From assembly GCF_022678645.1 (NCBI RefSeq), contig NZ_JALBWV010000001.1, positions 1 to 64,000 on the forward strand: DNA of 64,000 bases, given 5' to 3'. Below are positions 57,141 through 64,000 of the stretch, piece after piece. Each line of letters opens with the position of its first letter. Position 1 is the first letter of the stretch. The notes under the pieces were generated by a model. It saw only the letters and a program-made list of their open reading frames with translations, searched no databases and was not told where the DNA came from. The DNA is from Saccharopolyspora soli. GTDB taxonomy: Bacteria > Actinomycetota > Actinomycetes > Mycobacteriales > Pseudonocardiaceae. The position numbers were made by a program, and so were the translations under genes.

Positions 57141-58460
57141 TCAGCTCTTGATCGTGGCGTTCATGTTGGCCGCGAACTCCTCGGGGCTGATCTGCCCGAG
57201 GAAGATCTGCTGGAGGTTCGTCAGCAGCGCATCGCCCTGCGCGGGACTGAGCGCTTGGTCCAACGAGAGCTGGAAGTTCGGCGCCTTCGCGGCCAGTTCG
57301 TAGACGGTGCCGAAGTACTGCGGGTCGCTGGACTTGGCGATCTCGTCCTCGATCCCGGCCACCGGCGGCACGTTGCCGACGGCGAGCAGATCGGCCGCGT
57401 ACTGGTCGTTGAGCAGGTTGCTCTTGATGTAGTCGCGGGCCACCTGCTTCTCCTGCTCGGTCGCGCTGGCGGCGATCGACCAGAAGTTGGTCGGGTTGCC
57501 GACCACGTTGGCCGGATCGCCCTTGCCGCCCTCGACGGCGGGGAACGGGACGTAGCCGAGCTTCCCGGCGGTGATGAAGTCGGGGTCGGCGGTCTGGATC
57601 GTCTGGTAGGTCGCGGGCAGGCCCAGGCTCATCGCAGCCTTGCCGGTGTAGAGCAGGGCGACGTCGGCACCGCTGTCGGCGGAGATCGAGGAGAAGCCCT
57701 TGACGAAACCGCCTGCGTTGACCAACTGTTGGATCTTCCGGGTCGCTTCCAGCACCGCCGGGTCGGACCAGGCCCCCGGCTTGTTGGCGACCACGTTGTT
57801 CAGCACCTCGGGCCCGCCGATGCGGTCGACCAGGTACGCCAACCACGGCAGCAGCGGCCACTTGGCCTGGCCGCCGACGGTGAACGGAGCGATCCCCGCG
57901 GCCTGGAACCTCGGCACCAGGGCCATCAGCTCGCCCCAGGTCTTCGGCGGCTGGGCGCCGATGCGGGCGAAGAGATCCTTGTTGTAGTAGACCATCACCG
58001 GCTTCACACCGTTGTTCGGCAGTGCGTAGGTGCGGCCGTTGACCTGCCCGGCCGCGGCGATCGAGGGCAGGAAGCGGTCCTTGAGCGCGGGGTCGGCGGC
58101 GAGGTCGGTGAGGTCGTCGACGGAACGAGCGTCTACATAGGACTTCAGTACGCCGCCGCCCCAACCGTAGACCAGCGTGGGTGCGTCACCCGCACCGACC
58201 GCGGTGCGGATCTTCTGCTTGTACGGGTCGTTCGCGAATGCCTGGATGCCGAACCGGCGGTCCGGGTGGCTGTTGTTCCAGGCATCGAAGGAGTTCCGGA
58301 AAGCCTGCTGCGTGACACCGTTGAGGATCCAGACGGAGGCGGTGCCATCGCCGCCGCCCGCGTTGTTGCCCGCCTGCGGTCCTGACGTGCCACAGGCGGC
58401 GGCTCCTGTCAGGAGCACGGCGAAACCGGCCGCCAGCAGTGTCCTTCGCGACGCCTTCAT
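57141..58460 (-). CDS. Sugar ABC transporter substrate-binding lipoprotein
   Basis: The 439-residue extracytoplasmic lipoprotein has a twin-basic N-terminus, hydrophobic core and lipobox AAAC with Cys23. SBP_bac_1 features follow (ALPNNGVKPVMVYYNKDLFA, NPTNFWSIAASATEQEKQVA). It delivers an oligosaccharide to the two permeases. The ATG at 58460 has AGAGG upstream and overlaps the stop of a possible 28-codon ORF. The LacI-type operator lies about 260 bp upstream. Confidence 0.93.
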   Translation of the reverse strand: MKASRRTLLAAGFAVLLTGAAACGTSGPQAGNNAGGGDGTASVWILNGVTQQAFRNSFDAWNNSHPDRRFGIQAFANDPYKQKIRTAVGAGDAPTLVYGWGGGVLKSYVDARSVDDLTDLAADPALKDRFLPSIAAAGQVNGRTYALPNNGVKPVMVYYNKDLFARIGAQPPKTWGELMALVPRFQAAGIAPFTVGGQAKWPLLPWLAYLVDRIGGPEVLNNVVANKPGAWSDPAVLEATRKIQQLVNAGGFVKGFSSISADSGADVALLYTGKAAMSLGLPATYQTIQTADPDFITAGKLGYVPFPAVEGGKGDPANVVGNPTNFWSIAASATEQEKQVARDYIKSNLLNDQYAADLLAVGNVPPVAGIEDEIAKSSDPQYFGTVYELAAKAPNFQLSLDQALSPAQGDALLTNLQQIFLGQISPEEFAANMNATIKS

Positions 58461-58543
58461 GCTGCCCGCCTCTCTGCCCCGGTCACGGCGGCGTGCCCGA
58501 GGACGTCGTAGTAGCGCGGCCCCGGAGCCCAGGCGACTGGCAT
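58457..58543 (-). CDS. Possible 28-codon leader ORF of the sugar transporter operon
   Basis: ATG 58543, preceded by AAGG, opens a frame encoding MPVAWAPGPRYYDVLGHAAV plus eight residues. Its TGA overlaps the binding-protein ATG (ATGA, 58457-58460). Third positions are mostly G/C. It could be a translated leader that couples into the operon or an accidental frame. I know no matching peptide. Confidence 0.35.
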   Translation of the reverse strand: MPVAWAPGPRYYDVLGHAAVTGAERRAA

Positions 58544-58767
58544 CGGTGCCTTGCCTCTAGCTGGCGAAGCGAGGTCCTGCGCGGGCGACGACAGCGTCGT
58601 GCGAACCCGCATGGGCACGCAGGGCGTCAACGTCGTCCGTCGGCCGGGCGCTGCGGACAGGACCCGGCTCGCCTCGATTCGCGGACATCGTGCAGTGCCC
58701 GCGGATGCGGTGTCAATCGTTATCGACAACGTTATCGATAACGTTCTATACCTAGTAGCATTCAGGT
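58461..58767. other. Divergent region between sugar transporter operon and LacI gene
   Basis: These 307 bases hold the possible leader ORF (58457-58543) and the LacI operators at 58718-58745; 58546-58700 shows nothing recognisable. The bases near the operator are AT-rich and should contain the regulator's promoter. Confidence 0.55.
58718..58745. promoter_or_regulatory. Tandem LacI-type operators, one a perfect 18-bp palindrome
   Basis: AACGTTATCGATAACGTT at 58728-58745 is its own exact reverse complement with the central CG typical of LacI-family sites. A second site CGTTATCGACAACG (58718-58731) matches the palindrome core with one mismatch, centred 12 bases upstream and overlapping it. They sit 22 bp before the LacI-type start and so probably mediate autorepression and control of the transporter operon. 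Confidence 0.85.
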
Positions 58768-59820
58768 GTGAGCAACAGCCGTGTGACCATCCGCGACGTC
58801 GCCGCGCAGGCAGCCGTGTCGGTGGCGACCGTTTCCAAGGTGCTCAACGATCGCCACGGCGTGGCGGCCAGCACCGTCGAGCGGGTGCGTGCGGTGATCG
58901 CCGAGCTCGGCTACGAGTCGAGCCTGGTGGCTCGCAGCCTGCGCAACCACCGCACGAACGTGATCGGAATCCTGGTGTGGGACATCGAGCCGTTCAGCGC
59001 CGAACTGCTCAAGGGTGCCGCCCGCGCCATCCGGGGGACCGGCTACGAGTTGGTCGTCTACTCGGCTGGCCGGGAAGGCGCCGACCAGGTGGGCTGGGAA
59101 CGCCGCTACCTGTCCCGGCTGTCCGGGACGCTGATCGACGGGGCGGTGATGGTGACGCCCACCGTGCTCACGCCGGAGTCCAGTGCGCCAGTGGTGGCCG
59201 TCGATCCGCGCGTCGGCGGACAGGGTGTTCCGGCGGTGGATTCGGACAACTTCCACGGCGCCCAACTGGCCACCGAGCACCTGATCGGTCTGGGCCACCG
59301 GCGGATCGGCTTCCTCGGTCGGCCGCCACGCGACCTGGAGTCCGCGCGACGGCGCGAGGAGGGGTACCGCAGCGCGCTGGAAGCGGCGGGCATCGACGCT
59401 GACCCGGATCTGATCGGCGTCGCCGGGTACGACGAGGAGACCACCCGGGACGCCGCCCGACGATTGCTGTTGCTGCCGGAGCGGCCGACGGCGATCTTCG
59501 CGGCGAACGACCTGTCGGCTATCGCCATCATGGACGTCGCGCTGACGCTGGGCATGCGGGTGCCCGCCGACCTGTCGATCGTCGGTTTCGACAACGTTCC
59601 GGAAAGCCGCATGACGCAGCCCGCCCTGACCACGATCGACCAGCCGATCCAGCTGATGGGCCAGCGGGCGATCGAAATGCTGGTGGAGATGCTCGCCGGA
59701 CGCGAGCTCGCCGAGCCGCACGTCCGCCTGCCAACCCGGCTCCTGGTGCGCGACTCATGCGCTGTGCCGCCCGCGCGAACCGACGACGTCAGGCCGGACG
59801 AACGACTGGAAACCGGCTGA
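58768..59820 (+). CDS. LacI family transcriptional repressor
   Basis: The 350-residue repressor has an N-terminal LacI helix-turn-helix (VTIRDVAAQAAVSVATVSKV) with hinge helix STVERVRAVIAELGYESSLV, then a periplasmic-binding-protein-like sugar domain (VAVDPRVGGQGVPAVDSDNF, GHRRIGFLGRP, PTAIFAANDLSAIAIMDVAL). It should release DNA when bound to the sugar taken up by the divergent transporter. It starts at GTG 58768 with only a weak AGG upstream, close to the operator. Confidence 0.94.
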   Translation: MSNSRVTIRDVAAQAAVSVATVSKVLNDRHGVAASTVERVRAVIAELGYESSLVARSLRNHRTNVIGILVWDIEPFSAELLKGAARAIRGTGYELVVYSAGREGADQVGWERRYLSRLSGTLIDGAVMVTPTVLTPESSAPVVAVDPRVGGQGVPAVDSDNFHGAQLATEHLIGLGHRRIGFLGRPPRDLESARRREEGYRSALEAAGIDADPDLIGVAGYDEETTRDAARRLLLLPERPTAIFAANDLSAIAIMDVALTLGMRVPADLSIVGFDNVPESRMTQPALTTIDQPIQLMGQRAIEMLVEMLAGRELAEPHVRLPTRLLVRDSCAVPPARTDDVRPDERLETG

Positions 59821-59830
59821 CCGCCCGTGG

Positions 59831-61183
59831 TCAGCCGCTGCTGGCGGTGGCTTTGACGCCGCCGATCTCGCCGTTGCGGAACGCGTCCACGAACAAGCGG
59901 TGGTCGTCGCGCACCACGTCGGCGTAGCGGAGCGCGAAGTCGGCCAGCCAGGCGGTGAACTCCGCCTCGCGCCCGCCGACGACTGTCGTGATCGCGTCCT
60001 CGGTCTGGAACCGCACCAAGCGGTTGTCCGACTGGGCATCCGAGACGCAGTGCACCTTGGCCATCGCCCTGCCGAGGAAGTCCAGCACCGGGAGGATCTC
60101 TTCGGGCTCGGTCAGGTCCTGCCAGTCCAGATCCGACTCGTACGGCGACAGTTCGTCGACGACGTAGCCGACACCGTCGATCTCGGTGTAGCCCAGCAGC
60201 GGGTCCGCGTGCGCCTGCAACGCGCGCTGGGACACCGCGGTGCGATGGCCGTGGTGGAGGAAGTAGTCGCGGATGTGCTCGTCGGTCACCACCCGCGACG
60301 GCGCGGCCACGTTGCCCTGCTTCATGGACAGGACGGTGTCGTTCTCCAGCGCTTCGGTCGGCCCCTCGATGAGGATGTTGTAGGCGGGTAGGCCAGCGCT
60401 GCCGATGCCGAACCCGCTGCTGCCGACTACGTCCTTGATCGTGTAGGCGACATCCCGCATCCGGTTCTCCGGTGGAATCGTGGCCAGGTAGCGCTGGAAA
60501 GCGGCCTCGACCTTCTCCCGCTCCGCCGCACCGAGTCGGCGAACCCCGCTGCCTGCTCGGAAACGGCGGTCGTAACCCTCGGCTTCGGTCATCCTGTCCA
60601 ACATCGCGGTCCTGCTGCTCAACCGCGTCTGCTGCAGCAACTCGTGGATCGTGCCCTCGGTGGTCGCCAGCCGCAGCGAGTACTGCGAGTCGCCGTCGGC
60701 TTCGGAGAAGATCCGCACCTGGTCCAGATAGGACGTGGCAGCGTGTTCCACGAACGCGATGATGTCGTCGTCGGGCAGGGCCTTGCTCCACCCCAGCAGC
60801 GCCACGCTCGCCGCGAAGCGCTGCAGATCCCACGTGAAATGTCCGAGATACGCCTCGTCGAAGTCGTTGACGTCGAAGACCAGCACTCCGGACCCGTCCA
60901 TGTACGTGCCGAAGTTCTGCGCGTGCAGGTCGCCCTGGATCCACACCCGACTCGTGCGCTCGTCCGCCCATGGATCTGCCAGGCGCACCACATCGGCGTA
61001 GAACAGGCAGGCGCTGCCCCGGTAGAAGGCGAACGGATCCGCGGCCATCTTCCGGAATTTCGTCCGGAATGCCGCTGGATCCCGGTCCATCAACTCGGCG
61101 AAGGTGCTGACCAGGGTCTCGCTGATCCAGGCTCGACGTACTGCGGGCGTGTCGGCGTCGAGAAGACGCGCAAGCTCAGGCAT
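59831..61183 (-). CDS. DUF2252 kinase-fold protein
   Basis: The 450-residue DUF2252 protein shows VWIQGDLHAQNFGTYMDGSG, a kinase-like GDxHxxNFG catalytic loop, then VFDVNDFDEAYLGHFTWDLQ, an Asp-Phe-Asp metal site as in APH-type kinases. The function of the family is unknown. ATG 61183 has GGAAGG six bases upstream; ATG 61201 six codons earlier lacks one. It converges on the LacI-type gene with a 10-bp gap. Confidence 0.9.
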   Translation of the reverse strand: MPELARLLDADTPAVRRAWISETLVSTFAELMDRDPAAFRTKFRKMAADPFAFYRGSACLFYADVVRLADPWADERTSRVWIQGDLHAQNFGTYMDGSGVLVFDVNDFDEAYLGHFTWDLQRFAASVALLGWSKALPDDDIIAFVEHAATSYLDQVRIFSEADGDSQYSLRLATTEGTIHELLQQTRLSSRTAMLDRMTEAEGYDRRFRAGSGVRRLGAAEREKVEAAFQRYLATIPPENRMRDVAYTIKDVVGSSGFGIGSAGLPAYNILIEGPTEALENDTVLSMKQGNVAAPSRVVTDEHIRDYFLHHGHRTAVSQRALQAHADPLLGYTEIDGVGYVVDELSPYESDLDWQDLTEPEEILPVLDFLGRAMAKVHCVSDAQSDNRLVRFQTEDAITTVVGGREAEFTAWLADFALRYADVVRDDHRLFVDAFRNGEIGGVKATASSG

Positions 61184-61574
61184 GGCAAACCTTCCGTGCA
61201 CCCATCGCCTCCAAGCTTAGCTTGCGAGCGGAGCACCCGAACGTGACCTGGTTTCGGACGATTTGGCACTCGGTGTCCGCTTTGGTGGTCAGAATCCGTT
61301 GTGCGGCAAAACTTTTCGTTGGTCGAACGCCATTGCCAAGAAGACCGGAGGACGCCTGGTGGTCACCTGCGCAGCAACGCCGCGCGTAGGCGCCCACCCG
61401 CAGCGGCGACGACGAGTGGTTGCCCCGGAAACGGGAACAGCACCCACGAGCGGTGCTCCGCCGATCGTCCGGTGGATCCAGTGGTCACGTAGCGGCTCGC
61501 TGGTGCTGCGCTGGTCCGCTCAAAGTGGACGATCCGGGTTTCGTCGGCACGCGCGGAGAATCTCCGACGGGGGA
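61184..61574. other. Intergenic region upstream of DUF2252 gene
   Basis: These 391 bases contain no convincing gene. They lie between the DUF2252 start and the 3' end of the transposase remnant. No terminal inverted repeat of the insertion element could be identified here. Confidence 0.45.
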
Positions 61575-62414
61575 CTAGTTGAGGGTGAAGCGCAGCGAGA
61601 TCCGACGCGAATGCCGCCGCGGCCAAGCCCGCAGGATCCCGTGGTGCTCCGCGGGCCACCGGCAGATGATCACGTTCAGCGGGCGTCCGAACTGATCCAT
61701 CAACCGGACCAGGAACCCCTCGGTGTGCGCCGAATCGAACGGCCCGACCCGAGCCTGGAAGAACACCGCGCCGCGATTGGAGATCGCCTGCAGCACGTTG
61801 ACGTCGCCGAAGTAGTTCCGGAATCCGGTCAGGAGGTTCTTCTTCCGAGTGGCCCCGGTCCGCTCGGGCGCGGCGTGCGGTAGCGTCCAGGCCACCCAGA
61901 GCACCTCGGCCTCCGGTATCCACGCCTCGTCCACGGCCGCCACAGCCCGCTGGCGCGGTACCACGGCCGTCACCCGAGCGCGCATCATCTCCCTCAGGTA
62001 GGGCTCGTCGATCAACCCCCAGCGCGCCAAGTACTGGCCAACGGTCGCCGGACTGAGCAGGATTCGGTACTCGCGGTTCACCAGTTCGGCCACGGCTTGC
62101 CGGGTCCACAACGCGTGGGGCAGGTCGTGCTCGTCGGGGGTGCCTGCGGCGATCGTCTTGACGGTCCACGCCTGTTGCGCCGGGGACAGCGCGAGCTGCT
62201 CACCCGGTCGCCGACCGCGGACCTTCGGGCGGAAGGACTCCTCGCCCGTTCGCCGGTAGGCCCGCAGCCACGCACCGACCGTCTTGCGGGACACCCCGAG
62301 CAGGCGCGCCACCTCCGTTCGGGAGGATCCCGATTCGACTGCGGCCACGGCCCGCCTGCGCAGCTCCTCCAGCGCTTCCGGGGAAAGATTGCGAGCGTCA
62401 CGTGCGGTCATCAT
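61575..62414 (-). pseudogene. Decayed or domesticated IS630-type transposase
   Basis: The 279-residue product begins with an IS630-type helix-turn-helix (SPEALEELRRRAVAAVESGS, TEVARLLGVSRKTVGAWLRA) and a winged-helix section (YRILLSPATVGQYLARWGLI), then enters the DDE domain at AVAAVDEAW. The second Asp motif is replaced (VIICRWPAEHHG where VDNAxxH-like is usual). The protein stops at ISLRFTLN, just where PxYSPELNPxE with the catalytic Glu should follow. About 60 residues are missing, no continuation exists downstream in another frame, and no terminal repeats were found. Transposition is therefore unlikely; a retained DNA-binding role is conceivable. Confidence 0.75.
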
Positions 62415-63567
62415 GCTCAAGCCCTGAAGTCTGCCGGATGTCCGGTCAACACCAGGCATCCGTGAGTGAATGATTGATCACCTTTGGTGTGCAGACCACC
62501 GCGGTAGCTGGTGCGCCGGGAACAACGCCCGCTTCGCGTCTGTTCGAACGAACGGACCACCGGTTGGCCCGCCGCTGGAATCCGCGGGCGCGTTCTTCCT
62601 CGAACTGAGCACAGTGGACACCACCGGCTCGGATGCCGTGGCGGCCCCTGGCGCGGGCGCGAACGGGGATCGGCGTCGCCTGAGCCTTCCGGAGTTGAAC
62701 GTGCGCTGCAAATGCGGTGCGCGCATCGCGTTCCCTTCTTCTTTTGTCGAGGGCGAACCATCCGCCGCGATGGCGGAAACACCGCGGCACGGACATTACG
62801 GATGCCACCCGTTTCGACCGCGCGACCCGATGGTTAACTGTGCATCACAAGAGATTCACCGCGTGTTTCCGCTTGCGGTGCTGGGCCCATTTTCGCGCGG
62901 CGCTCCCGAACTGGCCGAAACGAATAGAGGTGTCGGCGGCCGCGCTCGACCCGACCCGCTCAAGAATGGTGAAGGCGCTGTTCAGCGGCCCGAGGGAGGT
63001 GCGGTGCCCACCGCCGGCCACATGTCACCTATTTGCGTCACCGATCATTATCTCGATATCTGACGGGATCGTCAGAATGCCGTCGCGGCTTCGGCGCGCG
63101 GTTAACCTCCGCGAGCCCGCGAGCTGCGAAAATCGTTGTCCTGGCGCTGTGTTTCTCCGCGGTGAACGAATATTGCCGCGCGGCGCCAATTGCTGGTCGG
63201 CGGTGTTGGCGGATGTGCCGCGCTCGTGCCACCATGTCGCTCCACCGGAAGATCAAAATCCTGCTGAGCGCGACCCGAGAATTCGGTCGCCGCGGCTGTC
63301 GGCTCACTGCCGGGCGCGGGTGTCGCGGGATCCAGCGGGCGTTCCGCCCGCCCGCTGGACCCCAATGGTGACCCCGTCCGCATTACAGGGCCGCCCCCAA
63401 CTGTAGCCGGGGGGCAGCCGAATACCTGTGGGGAACCTATGAAAAGCGCCATGGGAACCTGTGAGAACGAAAGCGCGCACTCCGGTGGAACGCTGACCGC
63501 TGCGGTTCGACCGGGGCGACGGGAACGCCCAAATGTCCGCTGTGGACGGTTGGAGCCGGTCCTCCTC
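62415..63567. other. 1.15-kb region without convincing genes
   Basis: The longest frame here (62470-63063, plus strand, 197 codons) has mixed third-position use, many Cys and Arg, and no family motif, so I do not call it. Parts (62840-62930 and 63030-63190) are AT-richer than the surroundings. Near-repeats of GGGAACCT/GGGAACCTG at 63432 and 63453 are present. The stretch next to a decayed transposase may be insertion-element debris. Confidence 0.4.
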
Positions 63568-64000
63568 CTAGAGGTCCAGCACCAACCGGGCGCTGCACGA
63601 TCGAGACACGCAGATCATCATCGTGTCGTTCGCGGCTCGTTCCTCGTCCGTGAGCAGGGAGTCGCGGTGGTCGGGAACGCCGTAGAGCACCGGCGTTTCG
63701 CAGGTGCCGCAGATGCCACCCCGGCAGGAGGACAACGCCGGAACGCCCGCCTGCTCGACGACTTCGAGGATCGACCTGTCCTCCGGAACCGTCACGGTGA
63801 TCCCCGAGCGCGCGAGTTCGACGTCGAACGGAAGGCTCTTCCGCGTGTCGGCGCTCGTCTTCGGGGAGAACCGCTCAACGTGCAGGCTGCCGAGCGGCCA
63901 CCGCGCACAGCGCTCCTCGACCGCGGTCAGCAGCGGTTCCGGACCGCAGCAGTAGACCGCGGTGGCTTCCTGCGGTCGCCCGAGCAGCCCGTCCAGGTCC
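63568..64000 (-). CDS. PDR/VanB-type ferredoxin reductase, 3' part (gene continues past the right edge)
   Basis: The visible 143 residues are the C-terminal end of a phthalate-dioxygenase-reductase-type protein: the end of the NAD-binding domain (TAVYCCGPEPLLTAVEER), linker (GSLHVERFSPK), and a plant-type 2Fe-2S ferredoxin domain with the cysteine ligands of SCRGGICGTCE and a distal MMICVSRSCS. Such reductases pass electrons from NAD(P)H through flavin to an oxygenase. The frame is open from 64000, with the FMN/FAD domain beyond the window. The oxygenase partner is not in the window. Confidence 0.9.
   Translation of the reverse strand, partial: DLDGLLGRPQEATAVYCCGPEPLLTAVEERCARWPLGSLHVERFSPKTSADTRKSLPFDVELARSGITVTVPEDRSILEVVEQAGVPALSSCRGGICGTCETPVLYGVPDHRDSLLTDEERAANDTMMICVSRSCSARLVLDL

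Noticed and set aside
62470-63063. 197-codon plus-strand ORF as a gene
   Set aside because: Irregular codon positions, no ribosome site, no motif; kept only as an unexplained interval.

Overview
The window looks like chromosomal DNA from a filamentous, high-GC actinobacterium. A member of the Pseudonocardiaceae (Saccharopolyspora or Amycolatopsis type) is most likely. The reasons are very GC-rich third codon positions, many GTG starts, GTGA/ATGA stop-start overlaps inside operons, an AfsR-like SARP regulator, a four-gene conservon, a type VII secretion effector cassette with PPE- and EspG-type proteins, and two S-adenosyl methyltransferases of the actinobacterial PF04672 type. The placement is inference from content; no rRNA or other marker gene is present.

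Layout, left to right. 1-3.1 kb: an LtrA-like membrane protein, a patatin-like lipase and a TetR regulator, tied together by recurring AGTAAC/GTTACT boxes. 3.1-12.0 kb (minus strand): an apparent operon reading PE-like protein, PPE-like protein, EspG-like chaperone, EspC-like secretion target, YbaB-like protein and a 1586-residue RHS toxin. A large SARP/NB-ARC/TPR regulator (12.2-15.0 kb) diverges from it, followed by a short-chain dehydrogenase pseudogene. 15.9-19.6 kb: a conservon (NIT-domain histidine kinase-like protein, roadblock, DUF742, small GTPase). 19.7-22.5 kb: a divergent pair of a flavin monooxygenase and a DMATS-type indole prenyltransferase. 22.8-28.4 kb: an oligopeptide-type ABC transporter operon with a 22-codon ORF wedged before the binding protein.

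28.4-45.8 kb is a mosaic. It holds a methyltransferase, a stand-alone ketoacyl synthase, a PAS-GGDEF-EAL protein, a membrane-anchored STAND ATPase with six near-identical TPR units, a truncated Pr6Pr membrane protein, an epoxide-hydrolase-like enzyme, a TetR/PaaK-like ligase pair with a long operator-like inverted repeat, a TPR remnant, a second methyltransferase, an esterase, a small protein coupled to a Tat-exported amidase, and an aminoglycoside-phosphotransferase-like kinase.

45.9-52.7 kb: a catabolic operon (MaoC hydratase, SDR, 104-residue unknown, CoA transferase, DUF993 aldolase-like enzyme, MHS transporter) with a divergent IclR regulator. 52.7-59.8 kb: a sugar-utilisation locus (ABC importer, cytoplasmic GH5, enolase-superfamily dehydratase) with a divergent LacI regulator whose perfect palindromic operator is visible. 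59.8-64 kb: a DUF2252 protein, a decayed IS630 transposase, a 1.15-kb stretch without convincing genes, and the 3' end of a PDR-type ferredoxin reductase running off the right edge.

The strongest candidate for an unusual system is the secretion cassette at 3.1-12.0 kb. It appears to be a dedicated type VII export route for an RHS polymorphic toxin with an unrecognised C-terminal tip, with no immunity gene next to it and no ESX membrane apparatus in the window. No tRNA, rRNA or CRISPR array was seen.
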